Numbered from the stretch's first letter, positions 43,966-52,060 are shown. The stretch: DNA of 64,000 nt from Rhodanobacter sp. (GCA_030148505.1 JASBTI010000016.1:1-64000), one strand, 5' to 3'. A program made the numbers and translations. Notes: generated by a model from the sequence alone, not told the origin.

Positions 43966-44991
43966 TCACCTACTCGCCAACGCCCGCATGAGTTCACTTT
44001 GGCGTTCGCTGGATACCGATCCGTAACTGAGAAAGGTGGTCAGCACACCTTCATGGCCCAAACTCTGACTCCATGCCTTGTATTCCTCGGGTGACACACA
44101 GAGTTGCTGGCCAAGGCGCGCCAGTGTCTTGCGCAAAGAGTGCGGGTTGAAATAGGGAAGACCGGCCTGCGTGAAGGCTTGGCGGAAAATGCGGCGGACG
44201 GGGCCGGCGCTTTGCCACCCCTTGCGTGACAGCCCGGTTGCCTTGAACTGCCAGCCAGCATCTTGCCCGCACTCAGTTGCCGGGAAGAGCGGATCGTCCA
44301 GCCCCCAGAGCTTTTCCACACGCAGCCAGATAATCCACTCCTCCACGATGGACTTGATCTCCGCGCCGACGGGGAAGAAATTGGTGGTGAAGGTTTTGCT
44401 GTTCTTGGTGTTGACCTCGCGCGCATCCTGAAACACGTTTCTCTCGATCAGATCGACATGTCGCAAGCGCATCGAGGCAATCGCGCCATCCCGAGCACCG
44501 GTCAACAAGGCAAAAGCGATCAACGCACGGTCGCGGCGCTCCACATCTGTGGTGCAGGGCATGCAGGTAATGACGTGCTTGACCTGTTCCAGTGTCGGGG
44601 AACGTGCTTCCCGGTGGGCGGTGGCCACGCGAGTCTCCTTGTTGGACATGCTGAAGTATTCCGCGTCGCAGAACTTCAGGCGGGACTTGTAGCCCGGCTG
44701 CCCCGCCAGCCAGTGAAAGAATTTCTTCAGGTGCGCCAATGTCGCGTAGGTGGTCGCCTTGGCCAGAGGCTTTCCGGTTAGCGGACTGGACTTCTCCTCC
44801 AGATGCCGCTTGAAGTTGACCGCCTGATCGTAGTGATACGCCTTGAAATCCTTGTGCCTGGTGTCCTCCTCGAACCGATCCAGTGCTTTGGCGACGGCGT
44901 CTATGGTCGCCTCGCTATAGCCATACGCGTGCTCGAGATATGTAAAGTATTGGCGCTTGATGCGCACGTTGTTTGCGTTGTGTTTTGACAT
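43966..44991 (-). CDS. Tyrosine recombinase of an AlpA-HTH-integrase trio
   Basis: 341 residues. An N-terminal SAM-like core-binding domain (AYGYSEATIDAVAKALDRFEED) is followed by the catalytic domain: LTGARDGAIASMRLRHVD (first Arg), HSLRKTLARLGQQL (His-x-x-Arg), QSLGHEGVLTTFLSYG (Gly-His and terminal Tyr). It is not close to the P4-type enzyme at the tRNA, and has no DUF4102 arm-binding domain. Two short regulatory genes lie directly upstream in the same direction (AlpA-like and HTH/zinc-ribbon), forming a small operon. It may move or rearrange a segment of the island; the site it acts on is unknown. Confidence 0.85.
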   Translation of the reverse strand: MSKHNANNVRIKRQYFTYLEHAYGYSEATIDAVAKALDRFEEDTRHKDFKAYHYDQAVNFKRHLEEKSSPLTGKPLAKATTYATLAHLKKFFHWLAGQPGYKSRLKFCDAEYFSMSNKETRVATAHREARSPTLEQVKHVITCMPCTTDVERRDRALIAFALLTGARDGAIASMRLRHVDLIERNVFQDAREVNTKNSKTFTTNFFPVGAEIKSIVEEWIIWLRVEKLWGLDDPLFPATECGQDAGWQFKATGLSRKGWQSAGPVRRIFRQAFTQAGLPYFNPHSLRKTLARLGQQLCVSPEEYKAWSQSLGHEGVLTTFLSYGSVSSERQSELMRALASR

Positions 44992-45006
44992 GGTTGCTAC
45001 TCCTGC

Positions 45007-45474
45007 TCACAAGTCACTGTTCACGAAGGGATGGGTGCTCTCGTCCATGCGTGAATCTGCTTGCGTGACCGTGACTTCCAATTCACCCCGGACGGATGCC
45101 AACTTGGCCACGCTGACCCGTCGGTAGATCATCGAATTGCAATCCGGACAGATCGCCGCGAGCGAGCCGCCAACAGTCGTGTTCGGGATGTAGTCGGCCA
45201 TATTTCCGGCGGGCACCTTGGGGCTCCGACAACCCACACAATAGATACGTCCCGGGCCGCAGGGGCGCTTGTTCTTTTTGCGTTTTGCCTGCAGAAACTC
45301 ACGAAATGGGCGACCCAGCATGACCACTGGCCGCCTGTCATCACATACCGGCAGCCCCTCCTTTATCCACGTACGGATTGTGTTGGGGTGCACCCCGCAC
45401 ACCCGGGCAGCCTCCGTCACGTTGTAGCTGTGATGGAGCTTGACCCGCAGAGGATTGGGCAAGCGCGCGCCCAC
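45007..45474 (-). CDS. Small protein with HTH and zinc-ribbon-like motifs
   Basis: 155 residues. The first 60 residues contain YNVTEAARVCGVHPNTIRTWIKEGLPVCDDRRPVVMLGRPFREFL, a MerR/excisionase-type helix-turn-helix with wing. The middle has four cysteines in two pairs, IYCVGCRSP and AICPDCNSM, as in a zinc ribbon. The end is acidic. It lies three bases after the AlpA-like gene and 15 before the recombinase. A directionality factor or transcription regulator for the recombinase is likely. I know of no described function for this domain pair. Confidence 0.75.
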   Translation of the reverse strand: MGARLPNPLRVKLHHSYNVTEAARVCGVHPNTIRTWIKEGLPVCDDRRPVVMLGRPFREFLQAKRKKNKRPCGPGRIYCVGCRSPKVPAGNMADYIPNTTVGGSLAAICPDCNSMIYRRVSVAKLASVRGELEVTVTQADSRMDESTHPFVNSDL

Positions 45475-45477
45475 GGA

Positions 45478-45813
45478 TCAGCTCCGCGACTTGGCAGTGG
45501 AAGTCCGCGCGACAACTTTGCGAGTCGCTGCGACGCGACTTGCGATCCAGGCATTCACCTCGGAAGAGAGCCAGCCCACCGTATTGGTGGACAGGCGCAC
45601 CTGCTTGGGAAAGTCGTTCGCGGCGATAAGACGATACAAGGCCGTGCGGCTGAGTCCTGTTTCGTGCTGCACGTCCCGGCGGCGGAGAACGCGGTCATGG
45701 CTCTGTGCCGTTGGCAACGACGGGTTTGGCCGTTTTTTGCCCACAGGCAGCGTCGACGCCGTCGGAGTATCAAAGGGTGGGAAGGAGAGTTGCGCGGGGA
45801 GTACCGGTTTCAT
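45478..45813 (-). CDS. AlpA-family regulator
   Basis: 111 residues. The conserved part, DRVLRRRDVQHETGLSRTALYRLIAANDFPKQVRLSTNTVGWLSSEVNAWIASR, is the AlpA/excisionase helix-turn-helix followed by the W-x-SEVxxW wing. Known AlpA proteins switch on integrase genes or act as recombination directionality factors. It opens the three-gene set with the HTH/zinc protein and recombinase. A stretch of about 45 residues before the domain is poorly conserved, so the real start may be downstream of 45813. Confidence 0.85.
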   Translation of the reverse strand: MKPVLPAQLSFPPFDTPTASTLPVGKKRPNPSLPTAQSHDRVLRRRDVQHETGLSRTALYRLIAANDFPKQVRLSTNTVGWLSSEVNAWIASRVAATRKVVARTSTAKSRS

Positions 45814-45863
45814 ATGAGCCGTCCTGTGCTTCGCCGGAATCGGCGGGGACGGCTCCTCATTAT

Positions 45864-45911
45864 GTGAACACAGAATCGGCGCACCAAAGGGCGCGCCGAT
45901 TCTGTGTTCAC
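45864..45911. repeat. 19-bp perfect inverted repeat
   Basis: GTGAACACAGAATCGGCGC (45864-45882) and its exact complement (45893-45911) flank a 10-base loop. The right arm includes the stop codon of the 168-residue hypothetical gene. The pair is too long for chance. No T tract follows in either direction, so it may be a recombinase site or a strong RNA hairpin rather than a simple terminator. Confidence 0.65.
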
Positions 45912-46414
45912 TTGTGTTTGAAGTTTTCTCTCAGCTTGCGCTTGCGCTCATCCTCGATGCGCTGCTGATCGGCCTCCATCTGTTTCACCCGATCCCTGAG
46001 TTGCTCCACCAGTGTCTGGCAATCTTTCAGGTTACCGGGCATGCGTTCGCCGCTGGCAGCCGCACTCAAGAGCACCTTTTCTTCAACAAAATCGTAAAAC
46101 TCCCGCGGGCTGGTGGGTAAATCGTCAAACATCCCTTTGTATTCACGGCTTGCCCAGCGCGCCATTTCGTCAACCGTATAACACCCGCCCGCCGCGCCAG
46201 CTAGGCCACCACCCTGGTGGACATCACCGCCATGCGCGCGGGCTCGATCCAATTGCGTGCCCACCCGGTTGCGCGCGGTCTTGTCCGTGTCAGCGCCATC
46301 TTTGACCCGCGCGGCCACAAGAGCTGCCGCCTCACCGCGGCTCAACAGGGCATCGGGCCCCTCGCGCAGCACGCGTTCAAACACCGCTTGAGCATCAATC
46401 TTCGAACCACGCAT
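45908..46414 (-). CDS. Hypothetical protein with coiled-coil C-terminus
   Basis: 168 residues, family not recognised. The N-terminal third, MRGSKIDAQAVFERVLREGPDALLSRGEAAALVAARVKDGADTDKTARNRVGTQLDRARAHG, is helical and could be DNA-binding. YTVDEMARWASREY in the middle resembles a MerR-like start. The last 45 residues (LKDCQTLVEQLRDRVKQMEADQQRIEDERKRKLRENF) are a clear charged coiled coil. The gene is upstream of the AlpA trio in the same direction, with the 19-bp inverted repeat at its stop. Confidence 0.6.
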   Translation of the reverse strand: MRGSKIDAQAVFERVLREGPDALLSRGEAAALVAARVKDGADTDKTARNRVGTQLDRARAHGGDVHQGGGLAGAAGGCYTVDEMARWASREYKGMFDDLPTSPREFYDFVEEKVLLSAAASGERMPGNLKDCQTLVEQLRDRVKQMEADQQRIEDERKRKLRENFKHK

Positions 46415-46887
46415 CGTGCCGACCTCGGCTGGCTACATCGCCAGGCGCATGTTCGAAGAGTACCGGTGGTACGGGCTGGAATCGAGCGGGATTGCCGAAA
46501 CGGACGCACGAGAGGGTAGCCAAGAGGCAGCGTCTTTGCTCGTAGCGTCGGTGAGCGGGCCTCGCGAAGTCTCCCCACGCCGCCAGCCGCCCAGCGGCCC
46601 CAGATGCCTCAGCTCCGGATAGATCGTCAGCTGTTACGTGGCCCATTCACCCTAGCTGCGGCATTCTCCCGCAGCTCCGCTATTACGCGATAGGCGCCGC
46701 TCTTCGAGATGTGGCGCTTGGCTGTATCGCATTTGGCGCATAAAGACATGGACGTCTTTTGGTGGCCTCCCTTTGGCAGTATCTGTCAGCGCGAGGTCCG
46801 CTTGTGGGGCATACCGGTTTTGTCCGGGTGCCCGCTCAATCCTGCCATGCAGGGCCTTCCTTACGGGCTTCGCGCACTGGGCCGCGC
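46415..46887. other. Gap of the island with at most a very small gene
   Basis: About 470 bases. The only frame that looks protein-like is the 40-codon CxxC frame listed separately. AAAGAC...GTCTTT (46742-46759) is a small inverted repeat. The rest shows no motif, and the remaining frames are Arg/Ser rich. Confidence 0.45.
46627..46749 (-). CDS. Possible 40-residue CxxC protein
   Basis: A short frame beginning MSLCAKCDTAKRHISKSG and ending AAARVNGPRNS. The CAKC pair and the charged helix YRVIAELRENAAARV look like a real peptide rather than a shadow. There is no good ribosome site: GAGG is about 16 bases from ATG. It could be a remnant of a longer gene, as the frame stays open about 13 codons upstream. 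Confidence 0.28.
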   Translation of the reverse strand: MSLCAKCDTAKRHISKSGAYRVIAELRENAAARVNGPRNS

Positions 46888-47433
46888 TCACTGATTCTTC
46901 AGCCAGTGCTCTACGATGGTTGATCGCAAATCTTGGAGAGACGTCCCAAAAGCCTGCGGCGATTCGTACCGCTGCTGCTCGTAAATTGGTGACTCCACGA
47001 ATGCCCTAAAGCTGCTATAGAACGCAGCCACCAACTGGTGTCGACTCAGCATAACGCGATGCTTCGTGCCGCTCGGAGTCCACGTAACTTCCAGAAATCC
47101 GTTTCCACCGGGGCTACCACGTTGCCAGATAAGCCGCCCTTCAGGGCCTTCCGCATCCCATCCGAATGCACACTCCTGGACGTTGCACGTTATTGCCTCC
47201 AGCCAGGCAACCAGGTCGGGAAACGGGCAATGCACCGATGATACGAAAGTGTCCAGCCGTGTGTCCGCTCGCGCATGTTCAGCTGGCTTACCCAAGGTCA
47301 TGTTGACGTCGCACGGGGTTTCCACCCGGATGTCGCCCTGAAACAACAGCGATAATTCAATGTAGTCAATGTCCCCTTGCCGGAAGCTGACCGTTACGGT
47401 GCCAGGCGTGTAGCTGAAGAATGTGCCGTGCAT
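46888..47433 (-). CDS. Hypothetical island protein of 181 residues
   Basis: Not recognised. The protein is balanced in composition, with alternating strands: FFSYTPGTVTVSFRQGDIDYIELSLLFQGDI, a middle CNVQECAFGWDAEGPEGRLIW and VTWTPSGTKHRVMLSRHQLVAAFYSSFRAFVESPIYEQQRYES. The last part has a helical, aromatic pattern seen in some immunity-type proteins, but that is weak. No signal peptide or membrane segment. It lies 80 bases after the integrase stop, as a cargo gene next to the integrase. Confidence 0.65.
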   Translation of the reverse strand: MHGTFFSYTPGTVTVSFRQGDIDYIELSLLFQGDIRVETPCDVNMTLGKPAEHARADTRLDTFVSSVHCPFPDLVAWLEAITCNVQECAFGWDAEGPEGRLIWQRGSPGGNGFLEVTWTPSGTKHRVMLSRHQLVAAFYSSFRAFVESPIYEQQRYESPQAFGTSLQDLRSTIVEHWLKNQ

Positions 47434-47512
47434 GTTGGCTCCATGTTGGCTGAAGCATGAAACTTGGTGGTCTCACCATCTGCGAACATCTCTCTCGGCA
47501 GAGTTGACGGAT

Positions 47513-48760
47513 TCAGACCCTTTTTCGCTGGATCGGCACCACAACCGTATCGCCTGCACGCAACCCGTCCAGATAGTCCGCCCAAGCCTGCATGATCTTC
47601 CGACGCTCTGGCAGATGCTGGGCCTTGTTGTAGATGCCAACAACGCCGGGCTCCTTGTGCGACAACTGACGCTCAAGAGCCTCAGGGTTCCAGCCAAGCT
47701 CTCCGAGGAGAGTGCGCGCCATGTGGCGAAAGCCGTGGCCGGTCAGGACGCCCTTGTAGCCCATACGGGCCAGCGCCATGTTGACCGCGCCGTCAGACAT
47801 TGGCCGGCTTGGTGTGCGCGCTCCCGGGAAGAGGTAACGGCCATGGCCAGTGAGAGATTGCAGTTCACGCAGAACGTCTAGTGCTTGTCGGGATAGTGGC
47901 ACGATGTGCGGCGGAGTTTTTGGGTTTTCCTTTTCAGCTTTGCGCAGCTTGCGGTTGGCCGGCGGCACGGTGTACCTGGGGTATTCGCCATCAAGGTCAA
48001 AGTGCTCCCACTCGGCCAGGCGAATTTCACCCGGGCGGCAGAACCACAGTGGCGCCAGCTTCAGGGCGCACAACACCTCGAATGTGCCGCTGTAGGCGTC
48101 GATCGCCCGCAGCAGTTCACCCACCTGCTTAGGGTCTGTGATGGTGGGGAAGTTCTTCTTCTGCCTCGCCGGCAGCGTGTCGCGCAGATCAGCGGCAGGG
48201 TCCCGAGTTGCGCGCTCGGTCGCCACCGCAAACCGGAACACTCGACTCAACTGATGCCGCAAGCGGTGGGATTGCTCGACGTGCCCCCGTTTGACCACGC
48301 GAGACAGCAACGGTCGGATCTCCGGCACGCCGATGTCGGCGACAGGAAGGCGGCCAATCCATGGAAAAGCGTGGTTCTCCAGCCGGTCACGCTCCTTGTC
48401 ATGCTGACGCGGCGTCCATTCCACAGACTTCATTTCCAGCCACTCGCGTGCGACGGCTTCAAACGTATTGTCAGCAGCTACCTTGGCCCTGAGCTTGTCG
48501 GCCTGGCGTTCGGCACCGGGATCACGGCCGTCCTGAAGAAGCTTGCGCGATTCGTTGCGGCGCTCGCGGGCCTTTGCCAGGCTCACCTCGGGATATACCC
48601 CCAGCGCCAGCAGCTTCTCTTTACCCGCGAAGCGGTACTTCTGCCGCCAGTAGCGCCCTGCTTCAGTAACGTGCAGGAACAGGCCGCCACCGTCAAAGTG
48701 CTTGCCGGCCACCGCGTTCCTGCATTTCAGGTCAGTGAGTTTGCCCGTACCAGCCGCCAT
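47513..48760 (-). CDS. P4-type tyrosine integrase of the island
   Basis: 415 residues. The N-terminal DUF4102-like arm-binding domain (LTDLKCRNAVAGKHFDGGGLFLHVTEAGRYWRQKYRFAGKEKLLALGVYPEVSLAKARE) is typical of integrases using tRNA genes. The catalytic part has LAPLWFCRPGEIRLAEW (Arg), TGHGFRHMARTLL (His-x-x-Arg), LERQLSHKEPGVVGIYNK (His and the Tyr nucleophile). It lies about 200 bases from tRNA-Met and reads away from it, the usual layout. Paired TACCCCC sites and GGGGGTA lie between it and the tRNA. It should insert and excise the 12-kb island. Confidence 0.92.
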   Translation of the reverse strand: MAAGTGKLTDLKCRNAVAGKHFDGGGLFLHVTEAGRYWRQKYRFAGKEKLLALGVYPEVSLAKARERRNESRKLLQDGRDPGAERQADKLRAKVAADNTFEAVAREWLEMKSVEWTPRQHDKERDRLENHAFPWIGRLPVADIGVPEIRPLLSRVVKRGHVEQSHRLRHQLSRVFRFAVATERATRDPAADLRDTLPARQKKNFPTITDPKQVGELLRAIDAYSGTFEVLCALKLAPLWFCRPGEIRLAEWEHFDLDGEYPRYTVPPANRKLRKAEKENPKTPPHIVPLSRQALDVLRELQSLTGHGRYLFPGARTPSRPMSDGAVNMALARMGYKGVLTGHGFRHMARTLLGELGWNPEALERQLSHKEPGVVGIYNKAQHLPERRKIMQAWADYLDGLRAGDTVVVPIQRKRV

Positions 48761-48791
48761 ACCTCAGCTCCTCAAGCCTTGGACGCGTATT

Positions 48792-48849
48792 GGGGGTATG
48801 CCACTCGCCCTTTTGGCAAAAAGCATCGACTACCCCCAATATTACCCCC
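48792..48849. mobile_element. Integrase arm sites, right end
   Basis: GGGGGTA at 48792-48798 is an inverted copy, and two TACCCCC copies begin at 48831 and 48843, with a 12-base period. The same pair occurs at 36956-36974. They lie between the integrase start and the tRNA attachment site. Confidence 0.55.
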
Positions 48850-48893
48850 GCGCCGCTTAGGCTCTGTTGGGTCGTGTTGGGACGTAATGATAC

Positions 48894-48920
48894 AAAAAAA
48901 CCCGCTACTGTGCGGGTTTT
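48894..48920. terminator. Intrinsic terminator below tRNA-Met
   Basis: An A run, ACCCGC, a short loop and GCGGGT followed by TTT form a stem with T tracts in both directions. It lies about 45 bases below the tRNA 3' end on the minus strand and would end tRNA transcription before the integrase region. Confidence 0.7.
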
Positions 48921-48963
48921 GAGGGATTCTTGGGTCTTCTCTGGACGCCTTGAAACAGGCTAT

Positions 48964-49040
48964 TGGTGGCTATGGGTGGACTCGAACCACCGACCCCAGC
49001 ATTATGAGTGCTGTGCTCTAACCAGCTGAGCTACATAGCC
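48964..49040 (-). tRNA. tRNA-Met (CAT anticodon), attachment site of the island
   Basis: On the minus strand the gene begins GGCTATGTAGCTCAGC and ends CATAGCCACCA. The acceptor stem GGCTATG/CATAGCC pairs fully, the anticodon loop reads CTCATAA, and GGTTCGAGTCC is a normal T-arm. CCA is encoded. The similarity to elongator tRNA-Met (GTTAGAGCACAxCACTCATAAT) favours Met over the lysidine-type Ile tRNA with the same CAT. The island lies on its 3' side, with the integrase beginning about 200 bases away. Confidence 0.93.
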
Positions 49041-49221
49041 TTGGGAACCGCCCCGCGGCAGGCATCGGGCGATGTCGGGCAGGGCGCGGCAGTGTAGTGG
49101 GCTGGCCTGCCAGGTTCAAGTGCGCGGCTTGCCGATGCTTTGCCGACTATGTTTGAATCGTGGTCAGTGCTGGATGCAGCCTTGACGGCGGATTCCGCGC
49201 CGTGCCGCTCCAGGAGGCGAG

Positions 49222-49770
49222 ATGATCGACGTTGATGGCTACCGTCCGAATGTGGGAATCGTGTTGCTCAACACGAACGGGCAGCTGTTCTGGGCACGTC
49301 GGATCAACCGCGATGGCTGGCAGTTTCCGCAAGGTGGCATGAACAGCGACGAGACCCCGCTGGAGGCGATGTATCGCGAGCTGGAGGAAGAAACCGGCCT
49401 GCACCCCCACCATGTGGAAGTGGTTGCCGCGACCCACGGCTGGCTCCGCTACAAGCTGCCGCACCGCTATATCCGCCGCCACCAACGCCCCACCTGCATC
49501 GGCCAGAAGCAGGTGTGGTTTCTGCTCAAGCTGGTCGGCACCGAGGACGCCTTGAATCTGGGTGCTTGCGACAAGCCCGAGTTCGATATCTGGCGCTGGG
49601 TGGATTTCTGGTATCCGGCCGCGCATGTGGTGAATTTCAAGCGGCAGGTGTACGAGCGTGCCCTGCGCCACTTCGCCCCGCTGGTGGAAGGGCTTTTCAG
49701 CATCGAAGTGGGCACGGCACCGCCGCGGGGTCGCGATGGCAGCGAACCGAACGGCCGCGAAGCAGCCTGA
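49222..49770 (+). CDS. rppH: RNA 5'-pyrophosphohydrolase
   Basis: 182 residues. It removes pyrophosphate from 5'-triphosphate mRNA ends, starting decay. The opening [17 protein letters not shown] is characteristic of RppH, and the Nudix box [23 protein letters not shown] (38-60) carries the metal-binding glutamates. [13 protein letters not shown] and [11 protein letters not shown] follow as in E. coli RppH. The C-terminal 20 residues are a variable tail. GGAGG lies just upstream of the start. It is the first normal chromosomal gene after the tRNA. Confidence 0.95.
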   Translation: MIDVDGYRPNVGIVLLNTNGQLFWARRINRDGWQFPQGGMNSDETPLEAMYRELEEETGLHPHHVEVVAATHGWLRYKLPHRYIRRHQRPTCIGQKQVWFLLKLVGTEDALNLGACDKPEFDIWRWVDFWYPAAHVVNFKRQVYERALRHFAPLVEGLFSIEVGTAPPRGRDGSEPNGREAA

Positions 49771-49796
49771 ACAACCGGCAAGCAGTTCGCGTAGCA

Positions 49797-49815
49797 GTTA
49801 TTGACAATCGTTCGC
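49797..49815. promoter_or_regulatory. Possible Fur box and -35 element upstream of bfd
   Basis: GTTATTGACAATCGTTCGC matches the 19-base Fur consensus at about 13 positions and overlaps TTGACA (49801-49806), a good -35 element. It ends 21 bases before the bfd start codon. Bfd genes are commonly iron-repressed, which supports it; the right half is poor. Confidence 0.35.
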
Positions 49816-49835
49816 ATTCGCGTTTCTATAGCGCC

Positions 49836-50036
49836 ATGTACATCTGCCTGTGCAATGCCGTTACCGACCATGACATCCGCCGCGAGGCGGCCGATGGCGT
49901 GCATTCGTTTGCCGAACTGCAGGCGCGTACCGGCTGCTCGGATTGCTGCGGCTGTTGCGAGCAGGTGGCCCGCGCCACGCTCGATCAGGCGGTGGAGCAG
50001 GTGGCGTGCCGGATGCCGGACGCCGCCACGGCCTGA
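49836..50036 (+). CDS. bfd: Bacterioferritin-associated ferredoxin
   Basis: 66 residues. Four cysteines bind a [2Fe-2S] cluster: MYICLCNAV (two), and GCSDCCGCCEQV (the second pair in a C-rich turn). It reduces bacterioferritin cores to release iron. The length is normal. ATG 49836 is the first residue of the conserved motif; the longer frame upstream is antisense-like over rppH. It lies 200 bases before bfr in the same direction, a classic pairing. Confidence 0.92.
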   Translation: MYICLCNAVTDHDIRREAADGVHSFAELQARTGCSDCCGCCEQVARATLDQAVEQVACRMPDAATA

Positions 50037-50238
50037 CCCCGATCTCCGGCGGCAGCAACCGGCTTTATCCCGAGCCCCGCATCGCCGCTGAGCCGGCAGC
50101 GTGCAGAACGCCACGTTCGGGTGGCGGCGGCCGCTCACGAACGCCGCCGCATCGCCGGGCATTCGTTGCCATTCACCGCTCCCGGCGGCGGCTTTGTATA
50201 GTGACGGTTCTGCCTCTTCGAACTGCGGGAGATCCATC

Positions 50239-50709
50239 ATGAAAGGCGATGCCAAAGTCATCGAGTTCCTCAACAAGGTGCTCTACAACGAGCTGACTGC
50301 GATCAACCAGTATTTCCTGCATTGCCGCATGCTCAAGGACTGGGGCTATGCGGAGCTGGCCGAACACGAATACAAGGAGTCGATCGAGGAGATGAAGCAT
50401 GCCGATCACCTGATCGAGCGCATTCTGTTTCTCGACGGCCTGCCGAACTTGCAGCATCTGGGCAAATTGCGGATCGGCGAGAACGTGCTGGAAACCTTGC
50501 AGGGCGATCTGGACCTGGAGCTCGATGCGGTCAAGGACCTGCGCGCGGCTATCGCCCACAGCGAAACCATCGCCGACTACGTCAGCCGCGACCTGTTCAA
50601 GAACATCCTGCACGATGAGGAAGAACACATTGACTGGCTGGAAACCCAGTTCAGCCTGATCAAGGATATCGGTGCCGAGCGATACCTGCAGAGCAAGATG
50701 CTCAGCTGA
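50239..50709 (+). CDS. bfr: Bacterioferritin
   Basis: 156 residues. A 24-subunit iron store with heme at subunit interfaces. The four-helix ferroxidase ligands are visible in [14 protein letters not shown] (Glu18), [12 protein letters not shown] (Glu51, Met52 heme ligand, His54), [11 protein letters not shown] (Glu94) and [12 protein letters not shown] (Glu127, His130). GGGAG lies 7 bases before ATG 50239. It follows bfd. Confidence 0.94.
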   Translation: MKGDAKVIEFLNKVLYNELTAINQYFLHCRMLKDWGYAELAEHEYKESIEEMKHADHLIERILFLDGLPNLQHLGKLRIGENVLETLQGDLDLELDAVKDLRAAIAHSETIADYVSRDLFKNILHDEEEHIDWLETQFSLIKDIGAERYLQSKMLS

Positions 50710-50808
50710 CGACCACCGCCGAGCTGCCGGCACGCGCCTCGCGCGGAAAGTGTGGGATCGTTCCTTGACGCTTTCATCACGCCCGGTCTATACGTAGGGT
50801 TTTCCTGG

Positions 50809-51582
50809 ATGGCTCGCATGGCTTCACGACCACCGCCGCGCTTTGTAGTGCGCAAGCACGATGACCCTGGCGGCTGGTGGCGGCGGCGCTGGTGGCTGGG
50901 GCTGTTATGGCTGACCAGCCTGGTGGTGACCGCGCTGCTGGCGACGCTGATCGCTGGGCCTGCCGGGCCGCGCACTGCCGACCCGGCGGTGCAGGCGGCG
51001 GAGGCGGCCACCGCCGCGACGGTCGATGACCTGAAGCAGCAGATCGCCAATCTGCAGCGCGCCGCACAGGTGAACGGTGTGGCGACCCGCGCGCTGCGCG
51101 GCACCCTGGCGCAGCGTGAGGAAGAGATCAGTGGCCTGCGCGCGGATCTGGGTTTCTATTCGCGACTGGTCGGCAGCGGTACGCAGCGGCACGGGCTGAA
51201 GGTGCAGGAGGTCAAGCTGCAGCCGATCTCCGGCTCACGGGGCTGGAATCTGGTCCTCAGCCTGACCCAGACGGCCAAGCGCGGCGACGAAATATCCGGC
51301 AATGTCTCGGTCAAGGTCGAAGGTTTGCGCGGCGACAAGGTGGTGCAACTGGACTGGGCCTCGCTTGGCGATGCCGCCCAAAAAGACGGGCTGCCCTTTC
51401 AGTTCATGTACTTCCAGCAATTGCAGGGCACCATCGTACTACCCGCCGATTTCCGCCCGACCCGGCTGCGCATCCTGGTGAAACCCAGGAAAGGACAGCC
51501 GGTAACCCGCGCGGTGACATGGCGCGATGCCCTCAGCGGCAACATCACCTCAGCTCAAGAGAACCACGATGCTCAACCGTAA
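50809..51582 (+). CDS. DUF6776-type membrane-anchored protein
   Basis: About 257 residues. A short basic N-terminus (RPPPRFVVRKHDDPGGWWRRRWW) leads to one transmembrane segment (LGLLWLTSLVVTALLATLIAG). A coiled-coil (AATVDDLKQQIANLQRAAQVNGVATRALRGTLAQREEEISGLRADLGFYSRLVG) and a periplasmic beta domain (LVLSLTQTAKRGDEISGNVSVKVEG) follow, which fits the DUF6776 family. ATG 50809 is chosen; ATG 50818 is also possible. Its 3' end overlaps the bactofilin start by 14 bases, so it likely works with bactofilin at the inner membrane. No enzymatic motif. Confidence 0.78.
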   Translation: MARMASRPPPRFVVRKHDDPGGWWRRRWWLGLLWLTSLVVTALLATLIAGPAGPRTADPAVQAAEAATAATVDDLKQQIANLQRAAQVNGVATRALRGTLAQREEEISGLRADLGFYSRLVGSGTQRHGLKVQEVKLQPISGSRGWNLVLSLTQTAKRGDEISGNVSVKVEGLRGDKVVQLDWASLGDAAQKDGLPFQFMYFQQLQGTIVLPADFRPTRLRILVKPRKGQPVTRAVTWRDALSGNITSAQENHDAQP

Positions 51583-51991
51583 GCGCAACGCCCACAACAA
51601 CAACACCAGCCATGACACCAGCCTGATCGCCCGCGGTACGGTAATCCGCGGCGACCTGCATTTCAGCGGCGCCCTGCACCTGGACGGGCGCATCGAGGGT
51701 GCCGTGCTGGCCGAGGGCGACGATGCAATGTTCACCCTCAGCGAATATGGCCAGGTGCAGGGCGAGATCCGGGTGCCACATGCGGTGATCAACGGCCATG
51801 TCACCGGCGACGTGCACGTCAGTGCCCGCCTGGAGCTGGCAGCGCAGGCACGCATCGACGGCGACTTGCGCTACCACACGCTGGAAATGGCCGCTGGCGC
51901 CCAGGTCAATGGCCGCATCGCCCGCCAGGATGGAGCAGAACAACGCGAGCTTCCCGCGCCGCAAAGTGCGGATGAAAGCGCCCCCGACTGA
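51569..51991 (+). CDS. Bactofilin
   Basis: 140 residues. The DUF583/bactofilin core spans about 25-115 and consists of regular beta-helix turns: TVIRGDLHFSGALHLDGRIEGAVLAEGD, SEYGQVQGEIRVPHAVINGHVTGDVHVSARLELAAQARIDGDLRYHTLEMAAGAQVNG. It polymerises into filaments used for cell shape or wall enzymes. N- and C-termini are disordered, as usual. The start codon lies inside the DUF6776 gene, so translation is coupled. Confidence 0.9.
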   Translation: MLNRKRNAHNNNTSHDTSLIARGTVIRGDLHFSGALHLDGRIEGAVLAEGDDAMFTLSEYGQVQGEIRVPHAVINGHVTGDVHVSARLELAAQARIDGDLRYHTLEMAAGAQVNGRIARQDGAEQRELPAPQSADESAPD

Positions 51992-52060
51992 TGCCGTAGG
52001 CGTGCGGGGCATCATCCGGGTATGCTTGCATACGATCCGTACCGACCCCAATTGAACGCC

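Noticed and set aside
43641-43997. 118-codon frame between mod and the recombinase
   Set aside because: Ser/Arg/Ala-rich, no ribosome site, overlaps the recombinase end, no motif.
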